From contig USDJ01000012.1 in NCBI GenBank assembly GCA_900553395.1, positions 1 to 36,371 on the forward strand: a stretch of DNA of 36,371 bases. Direction: 5' to 3'. The DNA is from an uncultured Mycoplasmatota bacterium (lineage in GTDB: Bacteria > Bacillota_I > Bacilli_A > RF39 > UBA660). Position numbers and translations under genes: made by a program. Positions 1 to 8,637 of the stretch are shown here, in pieces. Below the pieces are notes generated by a model that was not told the DNA's origin, ran no database searches, and saw only the letters and a program-made list of their open reading frames with translations. Position 1 is the first letter of the stretch. The number at the start of each line of letters is the position of its first letter.

Positions 1-2302
<2,302 letters not shown>

Positions 2303-2392
2303 AAATATTATAATTACGGTGGAGAGTTCTAATAGGATAGAAATAAAAGATATATCTATGTATTTTTGAGTGTGCTAAGCATACTAAAAAAT

Positions 2393-2510
2393 TTCTGGTG
2401 ATAATGACTTAGAGGAAACACCTGTACCCATGCCGAACACAGAAGTTAAGCTCTAAAGTGCCGAAGATACTTGTGGGGTTCCCTGCTGGAAAAATAGGAC
2501 GTCGCCAGAT
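2393..2510 (+). rRNA. rrf: 5S ribosomal RNA
   Basis: About 117 bases beginning TTCTGGTGATAATGAC and ending GTCGCCAGAT. The terminal helix I forms between TCTGGTG (2394-2400) and CGCCAGA (2503-2509) with one G-U pair, and the loop B/C segment CCCATGCCGAACACAG typical of 5S rRNA is present at 2427-2442. It lies about 90 bases after the 23S end, the usual rrn operon order. Confidence 0.96.
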
Positions 2511-2523
2511 TTTTATTTTATAT

Positions 2524-2599
2524 TCCTCAATAGCTCAGTTGGTAGAGCGCACGGCTGTTAACCGTGATGTCGCAAGTTCGAGCCTTGCTTGAGGAGCCA
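2524..2599 (+). tRNA. tRNA-Asn (anticodon GTT), CCA encoded
   Basis: A full cloverleaf: acceptor arm TCCTCAA (2524-2530) pairs with TTGAGGA (2589-2595); the anticodon stem CACGG/CCGTG surrounds loop CTGTTAA with anticodon GTT at 2557-2559; the T arm carries GTTCGAG. Discriminator G and an encoded CCA end the gene. It follows 5S rRNA directly, so it is part of the rRNA transcript. A GUN anticodon makes it a substrate for queuosine modification, whose gene queH is also in this window. Its anticodon core CGGCTGTTAAC recurs twice just downstream. Confidence 0.98.
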
Positions 2600-2601
2600 A
2601 A

Positions 2602-2636
2602 ATAAAAAAGAGTAGAAAAATCTACTCTTTTTTGTT
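2602..2636 (+). terminator. Rho-independent terminator of the rRNA/tRNA operon
   Basis: AAAAAAGAGTAGA (2604-2616) pairs perfectly with TCTACTCTTTTTT (2621-2633) around an AAAA loop, and the 3' arm ends in a T run. Confidence 0.9.
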
Positions 2637-2671
2637 TTACCATTAAAGAAAATTTGAAATATGTATATAAG

Positions 2672-2691
2672 GTTAACAGCCGGCTGTTAAC
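2672..2691. repeat. Perfect 20-bp palindrome containing the tRNA-Asn anticodon core
   Basis: GTTAACAGCC followed by its exact reverse complement GGCTGTTAAC. The stretch CGGCTGTTAAC (2681-2691) is identical to the anticodon stem-loop of the upstream tRNA-Asn (2552-2562). AGCCGGCTGTTAACTG (2678-2693) recurs exactly at 2871-2886. Confidence 0.85.
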
Positions 2692-2745
2692 TGCTGAAGA
2701 AGATTGCGCTGCCAGTGGCAGAAAAAGCGAACTTTTGAAGGTGCA

Positions 2746-2794
2746 AAAACTATTGTTTAGAACTTTGCGAAGCAAAGAAGAAACAATAAGTTTT
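2746..2794. repeat. Long imperfect hairpin
   Basis: AAAACTATTGTTT (2746-2758) pairs with AAACAATAAGTTTT (2781-2794) with one bulged base, enclosing an inner perfect stem CTTTGC/GCAAAG (2763-2768, 2772-2777) with a GAA loop. No T run follows, so it is not a standard terminator. Confidence 0.7.
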
Positions 2795-2870
2795 AAACTG
2801 TGGATGTCGCAAAATAATTTTATAAAATACTAAATATAATTGTAAAACAACTATATATAATATATGAGAA

Positions 2871-2886
2871 AGCCGGCTGTTAACTG
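2871..2886 (+). repeat. Second copy of the tRNA-Asn-core half site
   Basis: AGCCGGCTGTTAACTG, a 16-base exact direct repeat of 2678-2693, 193 bases downstream and about 30 bases before the first promoter of the XRE/Spo0E pair. Confidence 0.85.
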
Positions 2887-2916
2887 GTAAAAAAACAAAA
2901 AAATAATTAACAATAA

Positions 2917-2945
2917 TTGACAAAAATGGAAAAAACATATAAAAT
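2917..2945 (+). promoter_or_regulatory. Sigma-A promoter P1 upstream of the XRE/Spo0E-like genes
   Basis: TTGACA at 2917-2922, 17-base spacer, TAAAAT at 2940-2945. It lies 76 bases upstream of a second promoter in the same direction. Confidence 0.65.
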
Positions 2946-2992
2946 ACTGTGCAAAGTAAATCTTTTATAAAATGAATACATGTATAAAAAAC

Positions 2993-3021
2993 TTGACAAA
3001 AAAGCAAAAAGACAATATAAT
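2993..3021 (+). promoter_or_regulatory. Consensus sigma-A promoter P2
   Basis: Exact TTGACA (2993-2998), 17-base spacer, exact TATAAT (3016-3021). The predicted transcript has a leader of about 110 bases before the XRE start codon. Confidence 0.8.
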
Positions 3022-3140
3022 TATTAACAAACAAGTTAAATTTAATTCTAAATACAAAGAATTTATAAAATTCCGCCAAAACGGACAGATTCTATGCTTA
3101 AATATACAAAAAATGTAAATACTAGAATTGGTGAGAATAA

Positions 3141-3341
3141 ATGCATGTAGAAATTTTATTAAAAGAAAAAAGAAAAGAAAGGAATCTGACTCTAGCACAA
3201 TTATCCGATAGAACTGGAATTTCAACTACACATATAAATGACATAGAAAATAATATAAAAGAACCCAGTATATCAATGATGGTAAGAATTGCCAAGGCGC
3301 TAGATTTAAAGATAGAGGATTTATACAAAGTAAGATGGTAG
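3141..3341 (+). CDS. Small XRE-family helix-turn-helix transcriptional regulator
   Basis: A 66-residue protein that is a single Cro/C1-type (HTH_3) domain: an N-terminal helix LLKEKRKERNLT, the HTH proper LAQLSDRTGISTTHINDIENN (about residues 18-38), then EPSISMMVRIAKALDL, the usual family ending. There is no extra sensor or oligomerisation domain, so it is probably a dimeric DNA-binding repressor. Only a weak ribosome binding site (GGTGAG) precedes the ATG. It is driven by two strong promoters, and its last codons overlap the ATG of the Spo0E-like gene, which suggests translational coupling and joint control. Stand-alone XRE proteins of this size regulate phage functions, toxin modules and sporulation/competence; which applies here is unknown. 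Confidence 0.85.
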   Translation: MHVEILLKEKRKERNLTLAQLSDRTGISTTHINDIENNIKEPSISMMVRIAKALDLKIEDLYKVRW

Positions 3342-3475
3342 ATATAGAACAATTAAGGAAAGAGTTGCTTGACAGTATAAGAAAATATGGAATCGTTGAC
3401 CAAAGAACGTATGAAGTTAGCAAGCGTTTAGATGAAGCTATAAATAAATATTATAAAAAAGAAGATAAAAAGTAA
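3335..3475 (+). CDS. Spo0E-like aspartyl-phosphate phosphatase (small sporulation inhibitor)
   Basis: A 46-residue protein starting at an ATG that overlaps the stop of the XRE gene by 7 bases. It reads as two predicted helices: VDIEQLRKELLDSIRKYG and TYEVSKRLDEAINKYYKK. The second carries the SxxLD signature (SKRLD, residues 29-33) followed by a Tyr/Lys-rich tail, the pattern of the Spo0E family, which dephosphorylates Spo0A~P and delays sporulation. The length fits the family. The role is inferred from this motif and from the sporulation genes elsewhere in the window. Because the reading frame is short it is easily missed in annotation. A terminator follows directly. Confidence 0.75.
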   Translation: MVDIEQLRKELLDSIRKYGIVDQRTYEVSKRLDEAINKYYKKEDKK

Positions 3476-3487
3476 ATATTTCTCTTT

Positions 3488-3530
3488 AAAAACTAATAGT
3501 ATTATAGTATAATATTATTAGTTTTTTTTT
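3488..3530 (+). terminator. Terminator after the XRE/Spo0E-like pair
   Basis: AAAACTAATAGTATTAT pairs with the facing ATAATATTATTAGTTTT arm (one G-U pair), followed by a run of nine T (3522-3530). Confidence 0.85.
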
Positions 3531-3559
3531 CAATAAAAAGAAGGGAATGATATAATAAA

Positions 3560-4240
3560 ATGGAAATGCTAGAAGCAATTTGGAATAATTTTAGTTTTCA
3601 GTGTATTTTTAAAATCATATTAATAGTTATATTATCAGGAGTAATAGGAATGGAACGTTCTAGCTGGAATAAACCAGCAGGATTTAGAACACATGCTCTT
3701 TTAGGTATAAGTGCTGTATTAGTAGTTTTGTGTGGTGAATCATTAGCCCAAAGATATAATGTTGATCCTTTTAGAATTGCTGCACAATTTTTATCAGGAA
3801 TAGGTTTTTTAGGTGCAGGAACTATATTACGTGATGGGTTCAATGTAAAAGGTCTAACTACAGCATCTGGATTACTTACTGTATCTTGTATAGGATTATG
3901 TGTTGGTGCAGGATTCTATCTTGGAGCTGTTGTAGCAACAATATGTGCTTATTTAATATTGTCATATGCTTATGTGTTTTCTGATAGATTAGATCATTTT
4001 GATGTTCTTGATTTAGAATTAGATACGAATGAAAATATCAAAGACTTTATACCAGAAGTAGAAAAATTCTTAGATAAACACGAATTAGAAATAAAGCAAA
4101 TAAAAGATATAACAGATAATGACAAGAAATATAACTCTTTGAAATTAATTTGTAAATACAACAATAAGATGATTACTAAGAATAAAATTATTACGAAGCT
4201 AACAACTTTACCAGATGTTACAAATGTAAAAGAAATATAA
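3560..4240 (+). CDS. MgtC/SapB family membrane protein
   Basis: A 226-residue protein with the MgtC architecture. The N-terminal half (to about residue 140) has about four or five hydrophobic segments and the family motifs RSSWNKPAGFRTHALLGISA (about 31-50) and FLSGIGFLGAGTILRDG followed by GLTTASGLL. The soluble C-terminal domain (about 145-226) resembles the ACT-like tail of longer MgtC proteins. In other bacteria MgtC proteins affect magnesium homeostasis, membrane potential and intracellular survival; the direct activity is not settled. Start choice is uncertain: AAGGGA at 3541-3546 lies 13 bases before this ATG, a second ATG is at 3566, and an extended -10 (TGATATAAT, 3548-3556) just upstream could give a near-leaderless mRNA. 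A terminator follows. Confidence 0.85.
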   Translation: MEMLEAIWNNFSFQCIFKIILIVILSGVIGMERSSWNKPAGFRTHALLGISAVLVVLCGESLAQRYNVDPFRIAAQFLSGIGFLGAGTILRDGFNVKGLTTASGLLTVSCIGLCVGAGFYLGAVVATICAYLILSYAYVFSDRLDHFDVLDLELDTNENIKDFIPEVEKFLDKHELEIKQIKDITDNDKKYNSLKLICKYNNKMITKNKIITKLTTLPDVTNVKEI

Positions 4241-4270
4241 TGGCAGATTCAACAAAATCTGTCATTTTTT
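4241..4270 (+). terminator. Terminator after the MgtC-family gene
   Basis: TGGCAGATT (4241-4249) pairs with AATCTGTCA (4256-4264), followed by six T. Confidence 0.85.
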
Positions 4271-4271
4271 A

Positions 4272-4300
4272 TTGCATTATTTACTATTTAAAGATATAAT
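4272..4300 (+). promoter_or_regulatory. Sigma-A promoter of ruvB
   Basis: TTGCAT at 4272-4277, 17-base spacer, TATAAT at 4295-4300, placed between the preceding terminator and the ruvB start at 4316. Confidence 0.7.
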
Positions 4301-4315
4301 TATCGTGGTGATTTT

Positions 4316-5323
4316 ATGCAAGATAATAAGATAATGAACTTAGAAGTTGAAGGGATAGAAGAAGAAAGAATAGAAACAACATTAAGACCACAATTTCTAA
4401 ATGAATATATAGGACAAACAAAAGTAAAAGAAAATATGAAAATTTATATAGAGGCTGCTAAGAAAATCAAAGAGCCTTTGGACCATGTTTTGTTATATGG
4501 TCCTCCAGGACTAGGTAAAACAACACTTTCTACAATAATAGCAAATGAGATGAAATCAAATATAAAAATAACATCAGGACCAGCAATAGAAAAGCCTGGA
4601 GATTTAGCAGCATTACTTACTAACTTACAAGAAAATGATGTTTTATTTATAGACGAAATACATAGATTAAATAAAAATGTTGAGGAAATATTATATCCAG
4701 CATTAGAAGACTTTTCTTTAGATATAATAATAGGAAAAGGACCTACAGCAAAATCAATTAGAATAGATTTGCCTAAATTTACATTAATAGGCGCTACAAC
4801 AAAGGCAGGATCACTTACTACACCATTAAGAGATAGATTTGGAATTGTAGAAAGACTAGATTTATATGAAACAAAAGACTTAGAAAAAATAGTAAAAAGA
4901 TCAAGTAAAATATTAAATATAAATATTGATGATGATGCAGCAGATGAAATTGCTATGCGCTCAAGAGGAACACCTAGAATAGCAAATAGAATTTTAAAAA
5001 GAGTAAGAGACTATGCTTTAGTTTTAGGAGATGGAGATATAACATTAAAATTAGCTAAAACAGCATTAAATAAACTAGAAATAGATGAACTAGGGTTAGA
5101 TGATATAGACAGAAAAATTTTGGAAACTATAATATTAAAATATAATGGTGGCCCTCTAGGATTAGAAACATTAGCAACAACAGTTGGAGAAGAAGTTGAG
5201 ACAATAGAAGATGTGTATGAGCCATATTTAATGCAAATAGGTTTTATATCAAGAACTCCTAGAGGAAGAGTAGCTTTGCAACCTGCATATAGACACATAG
5301 GGATAGAATTTAAAAATAAATAG
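4316..5323 (+). CDS. ruvB: Holliday junction branch migration DNA helicase RuvB
   Basis: A 335-residue AAA+ ATPase that, as hexamers loaded by RuvA, drives branch migration of Holliday junctions in recombinational repair. The typical opening ETTLRPQFLNEYIGQTKVKEN precedes Walker A GPPGLGKTT (residues 62-70), Walker B FIDEIHRL (111-118), sensor GATTKAGSL (159-167) and the arginine-finger region RDRFG (172-176). The C-terminal winged helix contains GGPLGLETLATTVGEE and ends with TPRGRVALQPAYRHIG. Length is normal. It stands alone here: ruvA and ruvC, often neighbours, are not in the window. It has its own promoter at 4272-4300. Confidence 0.97.
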   Translation: MQDNKIMNLEVEGIEEERIETTLRPQFLNEYIGQTKVKENMKIYIEAAKKIKEPLDHVLLYGPPGLGKTTLSTIIANEMKSNIKITSGPAIEKPGDLAALLTNLQENDVLFIDEIHRLNKNVEEILYPALEDFSLDIIIGKGPTAKSIRIDLPKFTLIGATTKAGSLTTPLRDRFGIVERLDLYETKDLEKIVKRSSKILNINIDDDAADEIAMRSRGTPRIANRILKRVRDYALVLGDGDITLKLAKTALNKLEIDELGLDDIDRKILETIILKYNGGPLGLETLATTVGEEVETIEDVYEPYLMQIGFISRTPRGRVALQPAYRHIGIEFKNK

Positions 5324-5379
5324 AAAAGAAAAAGTGAATATAGAGTTTTCAATAAAATGTATGAATAAGGAGAAAGTAA

Positions 5380-6315
5380 ATGAAAAAAATATCAGTGGTA
5401 ATACCAATGTATTTTGAAGAAGATGTTGTAAATGAATGTTATGACAGAACAAAAAATGTATTAAATAAGCTTAGTTCATATGAGCATGAGATTATATTTA
5501 TAAATGATGGAAGTAAAGATAAGACATTGGAACTTTTAGAAAAAATATCACAAAATGATAATAATGTAAAAATTATATCGTTTTCTAGAAATTTTGGACA
5601 TCAAGCAGCTGTTACAGCGGGATTAAAATTTACAACAGGTGATGCAGTTGTTATTATGGATGCGGATATGCAAGACCCACCAGAAGTCATTGAAGAAATG
5701 GTTAAATTATGGGAAGAAGGCAATGAAGTAATATATGCAAAAAGAAAAGTACGTGAAGGAGAAACAAAATTTAAAATATTCACAGCTAAAATGTTCTATA
5801 AAATGCTAAATAGTCTATCAGATACAGAAATACCAAAAGACACAGGAGATTTTAGGCTAGCTGATAAAAAAGTAATTGAGGTAATAAACCAGTTACCAGA
5901 ACACAATAAGTTCTTAAGAGGATTATTTAGTTGGGTAGGATTTAAACAAATTCCTTTGGAGTATGAAAGAAAAGAGAGATTTGCAGGAAAAACAAAATAT
6001 CCACTAAAGAAAATGATAAAGCTGGCTTTAGACGGAATAACTAGTTTTTCAACTAAGCCACTAAAAATATTAGGAGTATTAGGAATATTTTCAGTGTTAA
6101 TTTCATTTATCATATTAATCTATGCCTTAATTTCGTTTGCGTTTAATTTAAATCATTTAACTCCTGGTTGGACATCATTAATGGTAACAATAACTTTTTT
6201 AGGAGGAATACAATTGTTATCAATTTGGCTAATTTCAGAGTATGTAGGAAGAATATATGACGAATCAAAGGGAAGGCCAGAGTATATAATAGATAAAAAA
6301 ATAAACATAGAATAG
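5380..6315 (+). CDS. GT2 family polyprenyl-phosphate glycosyltransferase (GtrB/DPM1-like)
   Basis: A 311-residue GT-A enzyme expected to transfer a sugar from a nucleotide-sugar to undecaprenyl phosphate on the cytoplasmic face. The N-terminal catalytic domain starts ISVVIPMYFEEDVV, has FINDGSKDKT and SRNFGHQAAVTAGL, and the metal-binding DAD at residues 94-96 followed by MQDPP. The amphipathic segment GKTKYPLKKM leads into two C-terminal transmembrane helices (about 228-252 and 262-283), the GtrB arrangement. AGGAG precedes the ATG at good spacing. It heads a block of membrane glycosyltransferases, suggesting it makes the lipid-linked sugar they use. A GtrA flippase partner is not in the window. 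Confidence 0.9.
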   Translation: MKKISVVIPMYFEEDVVNECYDRTKNVLNKLSSYEHEIIFINDGSKDKTLELLEKISQNDNNVKIISFSRNFGHQAAVTAGLKFTTGDAVVIMDADMQDPPEVIEEMVKLWEEGNEVIYAKRKVREGETKFKIFTAKMFYKMLNSLSDTEIPKDTGDFRLADKKVIEVINQLPEHNKFLRGLFSWVGFKQIPLEYERKERFAGKTKYPLKKMIKLALDGITSFSTKPLKILGVLGIFSVLISFIILIYALISFAFNLNHLTPGWTSLMVTITFLGGIQLLSIWLISEYVGRIYDESKGRPEYIIDKKINIE

Positions 6316-6323
6316 AGGAAAAT

Positions 6324-7823
6324 ATGAAAAAACAAAAAATTGCAGAGATTTTATTATTTATACTAATTTTTCTTGCAATATTATCGATTATTTTGCAGAA
6401 AGAAATAAAAGATTTAGATGAATTATGGAACTATACATTTGCTAAAAACATATCGGAAGTAATAATACCATATAAAGATTTTAATATGCTACAAATGCCG
6501 TTATTACCATTAATAAATGGATTAATATTAAAATTGACATTTAATGAATTAGTAGTGATGAGAGTATTAGCTGCATTATTATGTACATCTATCTTGTATA
6601 TGGCATATAAAATATTTAATGTACTAGGAATAAAGAAAGAAATATCTTTAATATGTACATTTATATTAGGGTATTTATTAAAAGATTACTATTGTATAGA
6701 TTACAATTATGCAACATTACTAGTAACGTTGATTATACTTTATAATGAAATTATAAAGTATAAAAGAACAAATGAATTGATAAAATGTGATTTACGACAA
6801 GATATTCTACTAGGAATATTAGCAGGAATAACATTCACATTAAAGCAAACTAGTGGCATCTTTATAATAATAGTGTGTTTAGGCAATAAATTACTATTTG
6901 TAAGAAAAAAAGAAGAGTTTAAAACATATATTAAAAGCTTCTTATATAGGATGATAGGCGTAATAATACCAATAGCAATAATGTTGATATATATTATAAT
7001 AAACGGAGCATTTTCAGAATTTATTAGTTATACATTTATGGGGACAAAAGAATTTTCTAATTATGTTTCATACAAAAATTTAATGACATATAAAATTATA
7101 AATTGCTTGGCAATAATAGTACCTATTTCATTTGTATATGCATGGATAAAGTCAATAATATTGGAAAAAGATAAATGTACATATTTACTATTAGTTTACA
7201 GTTTAGCGATATTTGTTATAGCATTTCCGATATCAGATAAAATTCATTTTATGATAGCTTCTACGATAGGGATAATATTATGTATGTATGAAATTTATTA
7301 TTTAATAAAAATAGTATATTCTAAATATTTAGTAAACAAAAAAATCTTAAATAAAATTATAAAAGGCATATGTGTGTTCACTAGCACCGTAATTGTACTT
7401 TTTACAATCTTTTATGCAATAAAAAATATAAAAAAATATAGAGAAATGGAAAAAAATTTTAGTGAGTTGAATCATTACAAATATATTCCTATTAATAAAA
7501 ATTTAGAAAATCAAATAATAAACATAGATGAATATATTACAAAAAGTAAAGAAAAAGTTATAATATTAGATGCATCAGCAAGCATATATATGATTCCAAT
7601 AGATAAGTACAACAAAAATTATGATATGTTTTTAAAGGGAAATTTGGGAGAAAGTAGCTTTGAAAAAATAACAAGTGATATTAAAAACAATTTAGAAACA
7701 AGATATTTAATATTAAAAGATAAGTACAAGAAAAATTGGCAAACACCGACAGATATAATAGATTTTGTAAAGCTTAATAAAAATAAAATAGGTGAAATTT
7801 CTATGTATGATATATATAAATAA
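6324..7823 (+). CDS. Polytopic GT-C type glycosyltransferase (GT39/ArnT-like)
   Basis: A 499-residue integral membrane protein with about ten or more hydrophobic segments and a soluble C-terminal tail of roughly 120 residues. Just after the first transmembrane helix is KDLDELWNYTFAKN, with an acidic DE pair (D32, E33) where GT-C enzymes such as ArnT and protein mannosyltransferases place their catalytic Asp/Glu in the first extracellular loop. GT-C enzymes take sugar from polyprenyl phosphate and act outside the membrane, which fits the upstream GtrB-like enzyme (8 bases away, GAGGA site before the ATG). The acceptor is unknown. The family assignment rests on topology and the DE motif. Confidence 0.7.
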   Translation: MKKQKIAEILLFILIFLAILSIILQKEIKDLDELWNYTFAKNISEVIIPYKDFNMLQMPLLPLINGLILKLTFNELVVMRVLAALLCTSILYMAYKIFNVLGIKKEISLICTFILGYLLKDYYCIDYNYATLLVTLIILYNEIIKYKRTNELIKCDLRQDILLGILAGITFTLKQTSGIFIIIVCLGNKLLFVRKKEEFKTYIKSFLYRMIGVIIPIAIMLIYIIINGAFSEFISYTFMGTKEFSNYVSYKNLMTYKIINCLAIIVPISFVYAWIKSIILEKDKCTYLLLVYSLAIFVIAFPISDKIHFMIASTIGIILCMYEIYYLIKIVYSKYLVNKKILNKIIKGICVFTSTVIVLFTIFYAIKNIKKYREMEKNFSELNHYKYIPINKNLENQIINIDEYITKSKEKVIILDASASIYMIPIDKYNKNYDMFLKGNLGESSFEKITSDIKNNLETRYLILKDKYKKNWQTPTDIIDFVKLNKNKIGEISMYDIYK

Positions 7824-8067
7824 AAGGAACAGAAATAAAACATTAAAAAAATTAACATCATATATATAGCGTGATACTAAATAGTATAATAATAGCTAAC
7901 AGTGTATTCAAATTATGATATATATTGAATTTATCCAATATATAATGTTTAGAAATAAATGTAGCAAAACTAGCAAATTTAGAATTGCAATAGATAAATG
8001 TAGAATACTACAATATGATATAATGTATAAGAAAAAATATATAACAATTAAAAAATAGGAGAATATT
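7824..8067. other. Intergenic region with hairpin before queH
   Basis: 244 AT-rich bases without a gene. ATATATTG (7920-7927) and CAATATAT (7936-7943) form a hairpin with no T run. No PreQ1 riboswitch fold could be recognised. A promoter for queH lies at its 3' end. Confidence 0.5.
8016..8024 (+). promoter_or_regulatory. Extended -10 promoter of queH
   Basis: TGATATAAT (TGn plus consensus -10) about 44 bases before the queH start; no good -35 is visible at the expected distance, which is common for extended -10 promoters. Confidence 0.55.
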
Positions 8068-8637
8068 ATGAAATTATTAATGCATACATGTTGTGCACCA
8101 TGTAGTGTGTACTGCATAGAAAGTCTAAGAAATGAAGAAATTGAGCCAATATTATATTGGTATAATCCTAATATACACCCATACATAGAATATAAAACAA
8201 GAAGAGATACATTGAAAGAATATTCTAAACAAATAAATGTTAAAGCAATATTTAATGAAGAATATGGATTGGATGAATTCTGCAAAAATGTAACATGTGA
8301 TTTAAAAAATAGATGCGTAAATTATTGCTATAAAGTACGATTAGAACAAACTGTAAAGTATGCAAAAGAAAATGGATTTGATGCATTTACTAGTACTTTA
8401 TTTGTAAGTCCGTATCAAAAACATGAAGAACTAAAAGTGTTGTGCGAAAAACTTGCAGAAAAATATAATATACAATTTTTATATAGAGATTTTAGAGTTG
8501 GATTTAGAGAAGGACAAGCCAAAGCACGTGAATTAGGGTTGTATATGCAAAAATATTGTGGATGCATATTTTCAGAGGAAGATAGATATAGTAAACAAAT
8601 TATGAAAGATAGGGAGAAAAGATATAATGACATATAA
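8068..8637 (+). CDS. queH: Epoxyqueuosine reductase QueH
   Basis: A 189-residue protein of the QueH (DUF208) family, the non-cobalamin enzyme for the last step of queuosine synthesis, reducing epoxyqueuosine to queuosine at position 34 of GUN tRNAs. The N-terminal cysteine cluster HTCCAPC (residues 6-12) and the later CGC (near residue 170) are family hallmarks; further conserved-looking cysteines lie in CDLKNRCVNYCYKVRL (about 78-93). Family members bind an iron-sulfur cluster and a second metal through these. It has AGGAG before the ATG and its own promoter. It sits between glycosyltransferase genes, and its 3' end overlaps the next start by 11 bases. No other queuosine gene is in the window. 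Confidence 0.9.
   Translation: MKLLMHTCCAPCSVYCIESLRNEEIEPILYWYNPNIHPYIEYKTRRDTLKEYSKQINVKAIFNEEYGLDEFCKNVTCDLKNRCVNYCYKVRLEQTVKYAKENGFDAFTSTLFVSPYQKHEELKVLCEKLAEKYNIQFLYRDFRVGFREGQAKARELGLYMQKYCGCIFSEEDRYSKQIMKDREKRYNDI

Larger units (their letters stand above)
2640..3140. other. Gene-free structured region between tRNA-Asn and the XRE gene
   Basis: About 500 bases with no credible gene. It holds a 20-bp palindrome (2672-2691), a second copy of its right half (2871-2886), a cluster of nested hairpins (2704-2794), a 10-base match to the tRNA-Asn variable/T-arm side (GATGTCGCAA at 2803-2812 versus 2566-2575) and two tandem promoters at 2917-3021. The first 170 bases are richer in G+C than the flanks. 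It may be the remnant of an element that once used tRNA-Asn as a target; no integrase is present. Confidence 0.6.

Noticed and set aside
2640..3140. Intact integrated element or integrase next to tRNA-Asn
   Set aside because: No recombinase or phage gene is present; only short repeats and hairpins remain.
2527..3423. Overlapping reverse-strand frames across the tRNA-to-XRE region
   Set aside because: They are low-complexity Phe/Leu/Ile/Tyr-rich translations of AT-rich sequence, lack ribosome binding sites, and one runs across the tRNA gene.
7824..8067. PreQ1 riboswitch before queH
   Set aside because: No compact GC-bearing hairpin followed by an A-rich tail of the PreQ1-I type is present; only an AT-only hairpin was seen.
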